DNA from: Levilactobacillus enshiensis
GTDB taxonomy: Bacteria; Bacillota; Bacilli; Lactobacillales; Lactobacillaceae
Length of the DNA: 64,000 nt
Assembly (NCBI RefSeq): GCF_007115095.1
Contig: NZ_SULH01000014.1
Location: 18,510-82,509 of the forward strand
Direction: 5' to 3'
Notes under the pieces: model-generated
Seen by the model: only the letters and a program-made list of their open reading frames with translations
What the model was told of the DNA's origin: nothing
The model's database searches: none
In this document: positions 37,447 through 47,029 of the stretch, piece by piece
How positions within the stretch are numbered: the stretch's first letter is position 1
How the letters are laid out: the number at the start of each line of letters is the position of its first letter
Position numbers and translations under genes: made by a program

Positions 37447-37509
37447 GATAAAGTAGTGAAAGTACTTTATCCGCGCACAGTTAGGTGGCGTGGAGTAGGT
37501 GCTTTTTTT
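37447..37509 (+). promoter_or_regulatory. Structured mnmE leader, possible attenuator
   Basis: A perfect nine-base stem GATAAAGTA / TACTTTATC (37447-37471) is followed by a weaker GCAC / GTGC hairpin ending in eight T (37474-37509). This resembles a two-hairpin attenuator, but no known riboswitch was recognised. Confidence 0.35.
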
Positions 37510-37614
37510 TATGGCGTTAAATGATACACCAGGCCTGTTGATTGTAGTTATTCAACGATGGACCCGTAAACTTGCGGTAAGAACCAACATTGAAAAGAAC
37601 AAGGAGGATGGCTC

Positions 37615-39009
37615 ATGGCAGTCACGACCACAGAATTTGATACGATTGCGGCAATTTCGACCCCACCTGGTGAGGGCGGTATCTCCATCATTCGGCTGAG
37701 TGGTGAAGAGGTCTTTGACGTTGCAAAGAAGCTGTTTAAGGGGGCCGACTTGGCCAAAGCGGCCACCCATACGATTCATTACGGGCACATCATCGACCCA
37801 GATAACGGTGAAGAGGTCGACGAAGTCATGGCGACCGTCATGCGGGCACCCAAGACGTACACCAAGGAAGATATTATCGAAATCAACTGTCACGGTGGTA
37901 TCGTGGCCACGAACCGGATCTTACAGCTATGTTTGAGTTACGGCGCGCGGTTGGCTGAACCCGGTGAATACACCAAGCGAGCCTTTCTCAATGGGCGGAT
38001 CGATTTGACCCAAGCAGAATCCGTGATGGATCTGATTCGGGCAAAAACGGATAAGTCTATGAAGGTCGCTTTAGACCAATTAGACGGAAATTTGTCTCAT
38101 TTGATTAGAAATCTGCGACAAGATATCCTCGATGCACTGGCTCAAGTAGAAGTCAATATCGACTACCCCGAGTACGATGACGTGGAAACAATGACGACCA
38201 AGATGTTGCTGGAGAAGGCCCAAGAGGTCCAAAAGCAGATCAAGGCGCTCCTCGCAACCGCGAAGCAGGGGAAGGTCTTGCGTGAAGGGCTGGCGACGGC
38301 GATTGTTGGCCGCCCCAACGTGGGGAAGAGTAGCCTATTGAACCACTTGCTGCACGAGGACAAGGCCATCGTGACGGACGTTGCTGGGACCACGCGTGAC
38401 GTGATCGAGGAATACGTGAACGTCAAAGGGGTACCGTTAAAACTGATCGATACGGCAGGAATTCGTGATACGACGGATAAGGTCGAAAAGATTGGGGTCG
38501 AACGCTCGCGTAAGGCCATCAACACCGCCGATTTGGTGATGCTGGTCTTGAATGCTAGTGAGGCCTTGACCGCTGAAGATGAGGCGTTACTGAAGGCCAC
38601 GGCCGACACGCAACGCATCCTCATTTTGAACAAGACGGACCTGCCGCTAAAGCTGGACCTGGCCGCCGTTAAGGCCGCTGCTGGGGATAGCCCGATCATT
38701 GAAACATCGATCCTGCAGAGTACGGGGATGGATCAGCTGGAAAGCACCATCGCCCACCTGTTCTTCGATGAAGGTATCGAGTCCAATCAAAACAACGTGA
38801 TGGTCACCAACGCCCGGCACATTGGTCTGCTCCATCAAGCCAGTGATGCGTTGACGGACGTTCAGAGTGGGATTGCCGCGGGGATGCCGGTCGACTTAGT
38901 TCAGATCGATATGACGCGTGCCTGGGACCTGCTCGGTGAAATCACTGGGGACAGCTACCAAGACGAGCTGCTCGACCAGTTGTTTAGCCAGTTCTGTTTA
39001 GGAAAATAA
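37615..39009 (+). CDS. mnmE: tRNA modification GTPase MnmE
   Basis: 464 residues. The N-terminal folate-binding domain ([20 protein letters not shown]) and helical domain enclose a G domain with [20 protein letters not shown] and NKTDL. The C-terminus FCLGK carries the catalytic Cys. With MnmG it installs the 5-carboxymethylaminomethyl group on wobble uridine. AAGGAGG precedes the ATG. Confidence 0.97.
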   Translation: MAVTTTEFDTIAAISTPPGEGGISIIRLSGEEVFDVAKKLFKGADLAKAATHTIHYGHIIDPDNGEEVDEVMATVMRAPKTYTKEDIIEINCHGGIVATNRILQLCLSYGARLAEPGEYTKRAFLNGRIDLTQAESVMDLIRAKTDKSMKVALDQLDGNLSHLIRNLRQDILDALAQVEVNIDYPEYDDVETMTTKMLLEKAQEVQKQIKALLATAKQGKVLREGLATAIVGRPNVGKSSLLNHLLHEDKAIVTDVAGTTRDVIEEYVNVKGVPLKLIDTAGIRDTTDKVEKIGVERSRKAINTADLVMLVLNASEALTAEDEALLKATADTQRILILNKTDLPLKLDLAAVKAAAGDSPIIETSILQSTGMDQLESTIAHLFFDEGIESNQNNVMVTNARHIGLLHQASDALTDVQSGIAAGMPVDLVQIDMTRAWDLLGEITGDSYQDELLDQLFSQFCLGK

Positions 39010-39081
39010 ACCTTACGCAAACCAATAAAAGAGACCGTTTAGCCGCCGTCAGTGGCAGTTAAGCATGGAGGGAAAGAACCA

Positions 39082-40992
39082 ATGACTGAAGTAATTGAAT
39101 ATCCCGGTCAGGACTACGACGTTATCGTCGTGGGCGCCGGCCATGCTGGTAGCGAAGCCGCACTAGCTGCCGCCCGGATGGGAAACAAAACGTTATTAAT
39201 GACGATCAACTTGGACATGGTGGCCTTTATGCCATGTAACCCATCTGTCGGGGGCCCGGCAAAGGGCATCGTCGTGCGGGAAATCGACGCGTTGGGTGGC
39301 GAAATGGGCCGCAACATTGACAAGACGTACGTGCAGATGCGGATGTTGAACACGGGTAAGGGCCCAGCTGTCCGTGCCTTACGTGCCCAAGCCGACAAGC
39401 ACGCCTACCATGCCGAGATGAAGCATACCATCGAACGCGAACCTAACCTGACCTTGCGTCAGGGAATCGTGGACGATTTGATCGTGGAAGACGGCGCCTG
39501 CAAAGGGGTCATCACCAACACTGGTGCACGTTACAGCGCCAAGGCTGTGGTCATTGCGGCTGGGACCGCTGCTCGGGGCAAGATCATCATCGGGGAACTG
39601 ATGTATTCATCCGGTCCGAACAACTCCCAACCCGCCAACAAATTGACGGCCAACCTACCTAAGTACGGATTTGATCTCGAACGGTTCAAGACGGGGACGC
39701 CACCACGGGTCGATGGCAATACGATTCACTATGACGAGACTGAAGAGCAGCCTGGGGACAAGGAGCCGAACCACTTTAGCTTCACGACACCAGACAGTGC
39801 CTACATCGACATCAAGAATCAGCTGTCTTGCTGGTTGACGTACACCAACCAAAAGACGCATGAGATCATCAAGGCCAACCTCGACCGCGCCCCGATGTTT
39901 ACCGGCGTGATCGAAGGGGTCGGCCCCCGTTATTGCCCATCCATTGAAGACAAGATCGTGCGGTTCGCTGACAAGCCCCGGCACCAACTCTTCTTGGAGC
40001 CAGAAGGCCGCAACACTGATGAATGGTACGTTCAAGGTCTGTCAACGTCGATGCCAGAAGAAGTTCAGCAGAAGATTTTACACTCCATCAAGGGGCTAGA
40101 AGATGCGCAGATGATGCGGCCCGGTTACGCCATCGAATACGATGTCGTTTCCCCTTACCAATTGCGGCCAACGTTGGAAACGAAGCCGTTGAAGAACCTG
40201 TTTACGGCAGGCCAAACGAACGGGACTTCCGGTTATGAAGAAGCTGCCGGTCAAGGCCTGTTAGCTGGAATCAACGCCGGATTACGGGCGTTAGGCAAGC
40301 CAGGTTTCACGTTGAAACGGTCCGATGCCTACATTGGTGTTATGGTCGATGACTTGGTGACTAAGGGAACCAAGGAACCTTACCGCCTGTTGACGAGTCG
40401 AGCAGAGTACCGGTTGATCTTACGGCATGATAACGCCGACTTACGTTTAACAGCTAAGGGGCACGAATTAGGCCTGATCAGCGACGAACGTTACGCCGAT
40501 TTCTTGGCTAAGAAGGCGGCATTGAAGGCCGAGATCGACCGGTTGAACAGCATTCGGATCAAGCCTAACGCCGCCATCAACGCCTTTGTTGAAAGCCACG
40601 GCGACAAGCCACTCCAAGATGGTGTGTTGGCCGCAGCCTTCTTACGGCGGCCATACGTCGATTACCAAACGTTGTTGCAGTTCATCGCCGCGCCAGCACA
40701 GCCATTGGACCGGCACATCGTTGAGGAAATCGAAATTTCACTGAAGTACGCGGGTTATATCAAGAAGGCCGAGGACAACGTGGCCAAGTTGAAGCGGATG
40801 GAGGCCAAGGCCATCCCCGCTAAGATCGACTACGATGCCATCGACGGTCTTGCAACCGAAGCTCATCAAAAACTAAAGAAGATCCAACCCGAAACGTTGG
40901 CCCAAGCTAGCCGAATCAGTGGGGTCAATCCCGCTGACATCGCTATTTTGAGCGTCTACATCGAACAGGGGAAAATTGCCAAAGTGAACTAG
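39082..40992 (+). CDS. mnmG: tRNA uridine 5-carboxymethylaminomethyl modification enzyme MnmG
   Basis: 636 residues. FAD site [21 protein letters not shown], the conserved CNPSVGG and [15 protein letters not shown] segments, and the helical C-terminus that binds MnmE. GGAGGG about nine bases before the ATG at 39082 sets the start; the open frame extends 30 bases further. Unlike many Firmicutes it is not followed by rsmG, noc, parA or parB. Confidence 0.97.
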   Translation: MTEVIEYPGQDYDVIVVGAGHAGSEAALAAARMGNKTLLMTINLDMVAFMPCNPSVGGPAKGIVVREIDALGGEMGRNIDKTYVQMRMLNTGKGPAVRALRAQADKHAYHAEMKHTIEREPNLTLRQGIVDDLIVEDGACKGVITNTGARYSAKAVVIAAGTAARGKIIIGELMYSSGPNNSQPANKLTANLPKYGFDLERFKTGTPPRVDGNTIHYDETEEQPGDKEPNHFSFTTPDSAYIDIKNQLSCWLTYTNQKTHEIIKANLDRAPMFTGVIEGVGPRYCPSIEDKIVRFADKPRHQLFLEPEGRNTDEWYVQGLSTSMPEEVQQKILHSIKGLEDAQMMRPGYAIEYDVVSPYQLRPTLETKPLKNLFTAGQTNGTSGYEEAAGQGLLAGINAGLRALGKPGFTLKRSDAYIGVMVDDLVTKGTKEPYRLLTSRAEYRLILRHDNADLRLTAKGHELGLISDERYADFLAKKAALKAEIDRLNSIRIKPNAAINAFVESHGDKPLQDGVLAAAFLRRPYVDYQTLLQFIAAPAQPLDRHIVEEIEISLKYAGYIKKAEDNVAKLKRMEAKAIPAKIDYDAIDGLATEAHQKLKKIQPETLAQASRISGVNPADIAILSVYIEQGKIAKVN

Positions 40993-41005
40993 ACTGGGCA
41001 AGCTT

Positions 41006-41041
41006 AAAGGCGCTATGATGAAAATCATGGCGCCTTTTTTT
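41006..41041 (+). terminator. Terminator of mnmE-mnmG
   Basis: AAAGGCGC and ATGAT pair with ATCAT and GCGCCTTT around GAAA, ending in seven T. Confidence 0.85.
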
Positions 41042-41370
41042 ATTTATCATTATTTTGTTATTAATAATAGGAAGACCTTTAATTATTAATTAATCAATAA
41101 TTAGTATACACAAGCTTTACACATTCTTTGCATGAATGACACGGAGCGTTGGTAAAGTTGGAAGCTGTAGTGAGATAATTATCAGCTCTAACCACTTGGG
41201 TGCTGAAGGATTTAGGCGTGATGAAAGCCAAGCGGGGATGCGTAATCGGCGTTGGATCAATTTTTTACATAAATAAGGTTACCGAACGGATGGGGCTGAA
41301 TATCTGGCCAGTTGAGTGGGGACAACGGTAAACTCAGGCTGTATGCTGCTGGCTTGAGAGGGGGAGATTT
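41042..41370. other. AT-rich spacer after mnmG
   Basis: The first 100 bases are very AT-rich (TTATTAATAATAGG, TTAATTATTAATTAATCAATAATTAG) and the rest looks normal. No gene seen. It marks the end of the conserved origin block. Confidence 0.5.
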
Positions 41371-41757
41371 ATGCTGACGGGTGAACAGATCTTTTGGTTG
41401 GTGCTGACGGTTCTTTTCTACGGCTGGTATTGGCGACGCAGGTGGCAATACCAGTTACAGACCAACGCAATGCGCAACCGCTGGCGGTATTTAACGCACA
41501 GCTTTTGGGTTCTGAGTCTGCTTTATTTGGGGCTGGGATTGTGGCAAGCCGCTTGGTTAGACAAACGTGTCTTAATCTTACTGGCGCTGGTAGATTTGAT
41601 CGTCGTGGTCGCGCGAACTTTGTGGCAGCGACGACATCCGTTCCCGGCGACCAACCGGCGATTGCTGAAGTTTCAAAGCAGACTACTGATAATGAGTCAG
41701 CTTTCGTTAGTAAATGTCTTGCTTGCAACTAGTAACAGACTAATGATTCAAAATTAG
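41371..41757 (+). CDS. Hypothetical membrane protein
   Basis: 128 residues with three hydrophobic segments (IFWLVLTVLFYGWYW; FWVLSLLYLGLGLWQAAWL; VLILLALVDLIVVVA) and strongly basic loops, suggesting a small polytopic membrane protein. GGGGGAG precedes the ATG. It ends ten bases before pnuC, so the two are likely cotranscribed. No family recognised; a role linked to nicotinamide riboside uptake is only a guess from position. Confidence 0.55.
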   Translation: MLTGEQIFWLVLTVLFYGWYWRRRWQYQLQTNAMRNRWRYLTHSFWVLSLLYLGLGLWQAAWLDKRVLILLALVDLIVVVARTLWQRRHPFPATNRRLLKFQSRLLIMSQLSLVNVLLATSNRLMIQN

Positions 41758-41767
41758 GGGGATTAAC

Positions 41768-42508
41768 ATGACAAATACGCAGTCACATGGCTGGTGGTTC
41801 AACCAGTTATTCACGAATTGGAAAAAGTTTGAGGTCATCTATGTTTCGCTCTTATTAATTTTACAGGTAGCCGTTTATGCGGTCGTACCGGATAGTTTAA
41901 TTGGGATGATCTCAGGGGTCATGGGAGTTTTGTGTCTGATCTATGGGATGAAGGGGCGTAAAATCTCCTTCATCTTTGGGTTGGTTCAGTGTTTAGCCAT
42001 GACGTATATTGCGTGGATCAGTCACGCGTACGGGTCATTTGCGATGGATATTATCTATGTTATTTCCCAACCCATTGGCTGGGTCATGTGGGGCCGCGAT
42101 GAAGCGACCCACTCATTTGCCAAGCAGACGCGTAATCTGATTTTTGTCGGGGCATTCGTGGCCTGGATCATTGGCTGGGTCGTGTTAGCGATGCTCCATG
42201 GTCAACTCCCTTACTTTGATTCTATTAACTTCGTGGTCAGCTTGATCGCCCAATTGCTGTATATCCTGAAGTTCAAGGAAAATTGGTCGCTGTGGATCGT
42301 GGTCAACATCGCCAACGTCATTTATTGGGGGACGTTGACCGTGCAAACACTGATGGGCGTCACGAAGATTGGGTCATTGGGAGCCAACTTGTCCCAAGTC
42401 GCTTTACAAGCGGCACTACTATTTAATGCCGTCTACGCGACGAAGGTTTGGGCCAGTGGTGAAGCCGACAATGAAGGCGGCGCCGGGACGAACCAACAGA
42501 CAAAATAA
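41768..42508 (+). CDS. pnuC: Nicotinamide riboside transporter PnuC
   Basis: 246 residues with seven or so membrane helices. The segments FIFGLVQCLAMTYIAW, QPIGWVMWGRD and KENWSLWIVVNIANVIYWGTL carry the Trp- and Asn-rich pattern of PnuC. It lets nicotinamide riboside diffuse in, to be trapped by phosphorylation for NAD synthesis. AGGGGG precedes the ATG; a strong terminator follows. Confidence 0.88.
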   Translation: MTNTQSHGWWFNQLFTNWKKFEVIYVSLLLILQVAVYAVVPDSLIGMISGVMGVLCLIYGMKGRKISFIFGLVQCLAMTYIAWISHAYGSFAMDIIYVISQPIGWVMWGRDEATHSFAKQTRNLIFVGAFVAWIIGWVVLAMLHGQLPYFDSINFVVSLIAQLLYILKFKENWSLWIVVNIANVIYWGTLTVQTLMGVTKIGSLGANLSQVALQAALLFNAVYATKVWASGEADNEGGAGTNQQTK

Positions 42509-42521
42509 AACGTATCAAAAA

Positions 42522-42565
42522 GACTCGCCCGTTAACGTCATTTTCAACGCTAACGGGCGAGTTTT
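42522..42565 (+). terminator. Terminator of pnuC
   Basis: GACTCGCCCGTTA pairs with TAACGGGCGAGTT around a loop, then T-run. Confidence 0.8.
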
Positions 42566-42587
42566 ACGACCTGAGGAGGAATTTTAA

Positions 42588-42818
42588 ATGAAGCACTATT
42601 CACCAGAAATGGCGCAGGCCGACCTTCCGGAAATCTTGATGGCCGTCCATCAGTTAAAAGAAACCATCGTCATTACACCAACGGACGCCAGTGATGCGCA
42701 GGCGGCGGTCGTGATGCCGAAGAGCGAGTGGGAAGCCTTACGTGAGTTGGCGTTTTTACAGCAAGCGCCGTTACCGCTTCCGGCAAGTCGCTCCGTGACT
42801 GAGGTGGAATGGGGCTAA
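42588..42818 (+). CDS. Phd/YefM-like antitoxin without a toxin gene
   Basis: 76 residues. The N-terminal half (AQADLPEILMAVHQLKETIVIT) and AAVVMPKSEWEALREL match the Phd/YefM fold, comparable to INKRDWDAIQETL in the antitoxin at 10807. The usual acidic tail is short (VTEVEWG). The next gene is on the other strand four bases away, so no toxin partner is present. GAGGAGG precedes the ATG. Confidence 0.65.
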   Translation: MKHYSPEMAQADLPEILMAVHQLKETIVITPTDASDAQAAVVMPKSEWEALRELAFLQQAPLPLPASRSVTEVEWG

Positions 42819-42822
42819 CTAG

Positions 42823-43506
42823 CTACTCAAGAATCAAGCGGGCCACGGTCGTTAAATCGGCCGCCTCAAACGAAGGCTGTAGCGTGCCAGGATTAGCGGT
42901 GTGCCGCGGATTAAACCAGATGCTGGGAAGTGCAACGTTATTAGCACCCAGAATGTCTGATTGTAAACGATCACCTACCATGATCGTATTATCAGCGGTC
43001 AGGTCGGGATGCTGGTCGAAAATCGGTGCGAAGAAGCGTGGATCGGGCTTGTTGAAGCCAATATCTTGGGAGATGTAGACGTCGTCAAAGTAAGCGCCAA
43101 TTCCGGAGCCAGCTAGACGACTGAGCTGAGTGTGCTTGGTACCATTCGTGCCGACTAAGAGATGTACGCCAGCAGTTTTAAGCTGAGCCAACAGGGCACG
43201 AGCTCCAGGGAGTGTGTAAAAGTTATGATTGAGATGGTCGTTGTATTCGGCCTCTAACGCCACGCCATCGACCGCAATCCCCAACGCCGCAAAGGTCAAG
43301 GTGAACCGTTCGTTGAGTAATGCTTGCCGCGGGGCACCCTGCTCGATGCGTTGCCAAATATCGTGATTGAGCCGAGCGTAGGTGTCAAATCCCCGCTGGA
43401 TATCGGGGGCACCGTACTTCTTGAGTAGGGTGGTGATACCCGCCACTTCACCACGGGTAAAGTCGAGTAAGGTATCGTCTAAATCAAAAATTGCGTATTT
43501 TTTCAC
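42823..43506 (-). CDS. HAD-superfamily hydrolase (YjjG-like)
   Basis: 227 residues. Motif I FDLDDTLLDF with nucleophile Asp, motif II VGTNGT, and motif IV MVGDRLQSDILGANN place it in the HAD phosphatases with a helical cap, close to YjjG nucleotidases. It probably dephosphorylates a small metabolite. The start is GTG with a modest GGATGGG site. Confidence 0.8.
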   Translation of the reverse strand: MKKYAIFDLDDTLLDFTRGEVAGITTLLKKYGAPDIQRGFDTYARLNHDIWQRIEQGAPRQALLNERFTLTFAALGIAVDGVALEAEYNDHLNHNFYTLPGARALLAQLKTAGVHLLVGTNGTKHTQLSRLAGSGIGAYFDDVYISQDIGFNKPDPRFFAPIFDQHPDLTADNTIMVGDRLQSDILGANNVALPSIWFNPRHTANPGTLQPSFEAADLTTVARLILE

Positions 43507-43576
43507 GGGAGCCCATCCTTTACTGGTAAGTTGTTCCTAGTTTAGCGCAAGTCAATTGAAATTTCAGCAAGGAAAG

Positions 43577-43690
43577 AGAGTGAGACAGCGGGCCCACGTT
43601 TCGGCACGATAATGGCCAAAAAAAGCAGCTCCTTCAGAACTTTTGCGAGTTGGAGCCCCGTTTTTGGGAGGCTGTCCCACTCGCTTTAAG
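43577..43690 (-). repeat. Intergenic repeat, copy C
   Basis: On the minus strand a hairpin GCTCC / GGAGC followed by seven T, then the core ATCGTGCCGAAACGTGG (within 43594-43616). The unit is bracketed by GTGAGACAGC (43580-43589) and GCTGTCCCAC (43671-43680). Same order of parts as copies A and B. Confidence 0.65.
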
Positions 43691-43717
43691 CGGCGTAGCT
43701 AGGGCCATTCAGTGCAT

Positions 43718-43752
43718 AAAAAAAGAGCCTGAGACCTGCTTGTCCCAGACCC
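43718..43752 (-). terminator. Terminator of the small membrane gene
   Basis: On the minus strand GGTCTGGGAC / GTCTCAGGCTC with some mismatches, then seven T. Confidence 0.55.
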
Positions 43753-43814
43753 GTGACGGGTTGAATGTTGGCCTAAAGCCGGGTGGTGATGGGGCTTTAG
43801 GATTGGGTAATGGT

Positions 43815-44081
43815 TTAAGGGTGACTCCCAAGAATAAAAGCCCGGGCGATGGAAAGAATTAAATAGGTCACTTGGATCGCTAGGTCGATTTTATTGAGGG
43901 GATGCGTGTCAGCAGTGCTTTCAAAAACATTGAAATGCAACATTGCTGTGATTAACGAACTAAAGCAGAGAAAGGCAACAATGACGGGTTGTTGAATAAA
44001 CAACATGGCAAAGAGTAACACCAACGTCAATAGACTTACGCCGATCTTGGCGGGGGTTACTGGGTAACGGATTTGACTCAT
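43815..44081 (-). CDS. Small hypothetical membrane protein
   Basis: 88 residues with three hydrophobic segments (IGVSLLTLVLLFAMLFI; IVAFLCFSSLITAML; AIQVTYLILSIARAFIL). GAGG lies about eight bases before the ATG at 44081, preferred over a GTG at 44090. No recognised family. Confidence 0.6.
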   Translation of the reverse strand: MSQIRYPVTPAKIGVSLLTLVLLFAMLFIQQPVIVAFLCFSSLITAMLHFNVFESTADTHPLNKIDLAIQVTYLILSIARAFILGSHP

Positions 44082-44186
44082 CCTAAACACCTCGTTTCGT
44101 TCGAAATATGAGAATATGAGATTTTAATTACAACTATCATACCAGATATTTCAAGTGAATGGGGAATTAATTACCCGGAAAGTGAG

Positions 44187-45521
44187 TTATGCTCCTTTAA
44201 CGGCAGCAACGATCTTGCCCAAGATAACGCCAATCAGGGCGGGAATGACCCAACTAAAGCCAAGACTAGCCAATGGCAATTGGTCGTTTAGGGTTAAAAT
44301 ACCCTGAATCCAACCGGCATGCTGCAGGGATTGTGGCAGTGCGGCAATGCCGGAGAAGATGGCTGGAATGAAGGTAAAGAGCATGCTGAGGCCCCATAAC
44401 CAACGGCTAGTCCCCAGTAGTGGTGACAAGACGGCGAGGGTAATCAAAACGATTGCCAAGGGGTACAAAAACATTAGGATTGGCGTGGAATAGGTAATCA
44501 TTTTCGTCAGACCGACGTTAGCAATCAGGCAAGGAACAACGCTGGCAAAGATGATCAGCACTGAGTAGGACATCTTGGGAAACATCGCGTGCAGCGTGTC
44601 ACCGAATGCAGAAATTAACCCAATCGATGTTTTTAAGCAGGCAATGATCACAATCAGTGCGAGCAAGGCGTTTCCTAATGGACCAAAATAGTAGCTCGCA
44701 ATTTGAGCAAGTGTAATGCCCCCGTTTGCGGCGAGGCCAACTTTTCCCAGACTCATCGTGCCCATTAAGGCTAGCAAGGTGTAGATCAGGCCCATCAAGA
44801 GGACACTGATCGTACCAGCTTTGATAATATCCTTGGCGATTTGACCGGGGTCGGTGACGCCTAGATCCCGAATGCTGTCGATCACCACGATCCCAAAGGC
44901 TAAGGAGGCCAGGGCATCTAGCGTGTTGTAGCCTTCGGTAAAGCCCCGGAGAAGCGGGCTACTGGCATAGGCGCCGTGCGCCGTTGTCGCAAAGCCCCCC
45001 ATGGGGTTGATGAAGGCGGCGAGCATCAGTAGGCCTAAGAGAAGCAGAAACAGTGGCGTCAACCATTTGCCAATGTAGGTCATCAACTTGCCGGGATTCC
45101 GCGCTAACCACCACGAGACGGCAAAGAAAAGCACGGAGAAGAGGGCGAGAACCAGCGCCTGGTGCGCCTGTGGGACAAAGGGGGCCAGCCCAATCTGAAA
45201 CGAGGTCGTTGCCAGTCGTGGCACGGCGAAAAAGGGGCCCACGGTCAGGTACAGCAGAATCGTAAACATGTAGGCGAAGGGGCGGTTGACCTTGTTGGCG
45301 AGGGCGAAGACGCCCTCACTGCGAGTTAGGCCGATACCGGCGACCCCCAACAGAGGTAAGCCAATCCCGGTGATGAGCAGCCCAACGATGGCCGCACCGA
45401 CGTGGTGGCCGGCCTGTTGCCCTAAGAAGACGGGAAAAATCAGGTTACCGGCGCCGAAGAAGAGGCCAAAGAGCATCATGCCGATGAACAGCATTTCTCG
45501 CCAGTTTAATCGAGTTTTCAA
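44187..45521 (-). CDS. brnQ: Branched-chain amino acid transporter BrnQ/LIVCS
   Basis: 444 residues and twelve predicted helices. MLFIGMMLFGLFFGAGNLIFPVFLG and YLTVGPFFAVPRLATTSF are hallmarks of the sodium- or proton-coupled LIVCS symporter family for leucine, isoleucine and valine. The start is TTG with a weak AGAAAG site; it is kept because family members begin with this basic leader before the first helix. Confidence 0.9.
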   Translation of the reverse strand: MKTRLNWREMLFIGMMLFGLFFGAGNLIFPVFLGQQAGHHVGAAIVGLLITGIGLPLLGVAGIGLTRSEGVFALANKVNRPFAYMFTILLYLTVGPFFAVPRLATTSFQIGLAPFVPQAHQALVLALFSVLFFAVSWWLARNPGKLMTYIGKWLTPLFLLLLGLLMLAAFINPMGGFATTAHGAYASSPLLRGFTEGYNTLDALASLAFGIVVIDSIRDLGVTDPGQIAKDIIKAGTISVLLMGLIYTLLALMGTMSLGKVGLAANGGITLAQIASYYFGPLGNALLALIVIIACLKTSIGLISAFGDTLHAMFPKMSYSVLIIFASVVPCLIANVGLTKMITYSTPILMFLYPLAIVLITLAVLSPLLGTSRWLWGLSMLFTFIPAIFSGIAALPQSLQHAGWIQGILTLNDQLPLASLGFSWVIPALIGVILGKIVAAVKGA

Positions 45522-45577
45522 TATAATCGCAACTTTCTACAGAGAAGGTATGGCATTTAGCCACGGGTAATCATAAC

Positions 45578-45608
45578 AAAAAACGCCGCCCGAGGGAACG
45601 GGCGACGC
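45578..45608 (-). terminator. Terminator of the NAD(P)-binding protein gene
   Basis: On the minus strand CGTCGCCCG / CGGGCGGCG with a six-base loop, then six T. Confidence 0.8.
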
Positions 45609-45640
45609 TAGAAATTTTTGACTTCGGATGGTGACCGGCG

Positions 45641-46288
45641 TTATTTGTCGGCGACCGTGAAACGGATTTGGTGATGTTGCGGTTTTTCAATCTCATCGAG
45701 GATGGCAACGGCCATGGTGCCGGCAGAAGTACCAGATTCCTGTTGCGCGTTGACCAGTAAGTCATCGACGCCTAAAAGGGCAGGAACGGCTTCGCCTGGA
45801 TGGAAGTTCGCGGCGGGAGACACGCCGACCCAGTTGACGTTGTCGACATCGCGTAAGAAGTTGAGTTCCTTCAGTTGGTTCTGGGGCACGCTGACGAAGC
45901 TGGCTGCATGGGGATCCTTTTCAATGTCATGGACGAATAGATGTTTATCCGTGCCAGTTTGCAGACTCCCGGCGCCTAGAATGAAGACGAGCCGGGGATG
46001 ATCGGTTCCCCGTAAGAGACTGACCAATTTGGTAGCGAGGTCGACGTGCAAGTAAGCTTGATCCGGAGCGGTTGCGAAAGCGTCGACGACAACATCGGTA
46101 TCGGCGAGATCGGCAGCGGTCAGGGCGAAGGCATCTTGAACCTGCGTGGTTAAATTAAAGTCTTCAGGCAGCGCCGTCAACTTTTCGGCTGAACGTGCTA
46201 GAGCGGTGACCTGATGCCCGCGGTGTAACGCCTCTTCTACAATGGCTGAACCGGCCATACCGGTGGCCCCAATGACAGTAATTTTCAT
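45641..46288 (-). CDS. NAD(P)-binding Rossmann protein (atypical SDR, NmrA/YwnB-like)
   Basis: 215 residues. The nucleotide motif VIGATGMAGSAIVEEALHRGH at the N-terminus and a short C-terminal region place it with extended/atypical SDR proteins such as NmrA- and BLVRB-like reductases. No clear YxxxK pair is visible, so catalysis is uncertain. AAAGGAGG precedes the ATG. Its function may be NADPH-dependent reduction or redox sensing. Confidence 0.75.
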   Translation of the reverse strand: MKITVIGATGMAGSAIVEEALHRGHQVTALARSAEKLTALPEDFNLTTQVQDAFALTAADLADTDVVVDAFATAPDQAYLHVDLATKLVSLLRGTDHPRLVFILGAGSLQTGTDKHLFVHDIEKDPHAASFVSVPQNQLKELNFLRDVDNVNWVGVSPAANFHPGEAVPALLGVDDLLVNAQQESGTSAGTMAVAILDEIEKPQHHQIRFTVADK

Positions 46289-46404
46289 AAATTGCTCGTC
46301 CTCCTTTTGTTTGGGATCATTATAGTTGTTTTAGTGGTGGGCGCCAACTAATTTGGCGGGACTTGTGGTACAGTTAGAGCAATATTGTGAGGGGGTTGCT
46401 AAAG

Positions 46405-46965
46405 ATGAAAGATGTCGTACAAGGAAATTGGGTGCACTTAACGGAAATGCGAGACGGAGATGCCGAATGGCTCCAAGATACGCAGTGGGAACCAGGGTTG
46501 CTGCGAAACTTGGCGGCAGATGCCTTCCATCCTTGGACGGCTGCGGAGTATAGTGAATTGGCGGCCGAACCGGACAGCAATGAGCACTTCTTCTTCATGG
46601 TGCGGGCCAATGCGGACGATGGCCTATTGGGCTGGGTCATGCTCGATGACGTTTACTTCAAGAACCGGCGGGCCACACTAGGGATTGCTTTACCGGTGGC
46701 GAGCGATCGTGGGCAAGGCTATGGTGAGGATACGTTGAATACGATTTTATCGTTTACCTTCAATGAATTGGGCTTACATAAGGTAACTCTGGAGGTTAAT
46801 GCCAACAATGACGCCGCGATTCACGCTTACGAAGCGGTCGGTTTCGTGCGGGAAGGTGTGAACCGCGAGGCCGTGTTTCAGGATGGCCAGTGGCTCGATC
46901 TGTACGCCTATGGTATCTTAGCCAACGAGTGGCTAACTGTTTCACGTGAAACAAGTCATGATTAA
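46405..46965 (+). CDS. GNAT-family N-acetyltransferase (RimJ/RimL-like)
   Basis: 186 residues. The acetyl-CoA site RGQGYGEDTLNTILSFTFNEL and the segment HKVTLEVNANNDAAIHAYEAVGFVREGVNRE are typical GNAT motifs A and B. The substrate is probably a protein N-terminus, amino acid or antibiotic. AGGGGG nine bases before the ATG at 46405 sets the start. The last codons (TVSRETSHD) contain a perfect parS sequence. Confidence 0.85.
   Translation: MKDVVQGNWVHLTEMRDGDAEWLQDTQWEPGLLRNLAADAFHPWTAAEYSELAAEPDSNEHFFFMVRANADDGLLGWVMLDDVYFKNRRATLGIALPVASDRGQGYGEDTLNTILSFTFNELGLHKVTLEVNANNDAAIHAYEAVGFVREGVNREAVFQDGQWLDLYAYGILANEWLTVSRETSHD
46938..46953. promoter_or_regulatory. Perfect parS site
   Basis: TGTTTCACGTGAAACA, a fully symmetric consensus ParB site inside the 3' end of the acetyltransferase gene, about 13 kb right of dnaA. 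Confidence 0.88.
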
Positions 46966-47007
46966 AAAAGGACTGCGCCGTCACTAATTTTCAGTGACAG
47001 GGCAGTC
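46964..47007 (-). terminator. Terminator of the thioesterase gene
   Basis: GACTGC / GCAGTC outer and GTCACT / AGTGAC inner stems; six T on the minus strand. Confidence 0.7.
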
Positions 47008-47011
47008 GCTT

Positions 47012-47027
47012 TGTTTCATGTGAAACT
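47012..47027. promoter_or_regulatory. Degenerate parS-like site
   Basis: TGTTTCATGTGAAACT, two bases from consensus, 58 bases from the perfect site at 46938. It could be a second weaker ParB contact. Confidence 0.4.
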
Positions 47028-47029
47028 TT

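Larger units (their letters stand above)
43507..43814. other. Spacer with repeat copy C and terminator
   Basis: Contains repeat copy C (43577-43690) and a minus-strand terminator (43718-43752). No supported gene. Confidence 0.5.

Noticed and set aside
41042-41370. pnuC-associated riboswitch
   Set aside because: No recognisable NAD-II or other riboswitch core could be found upstream of the pnuC operon.
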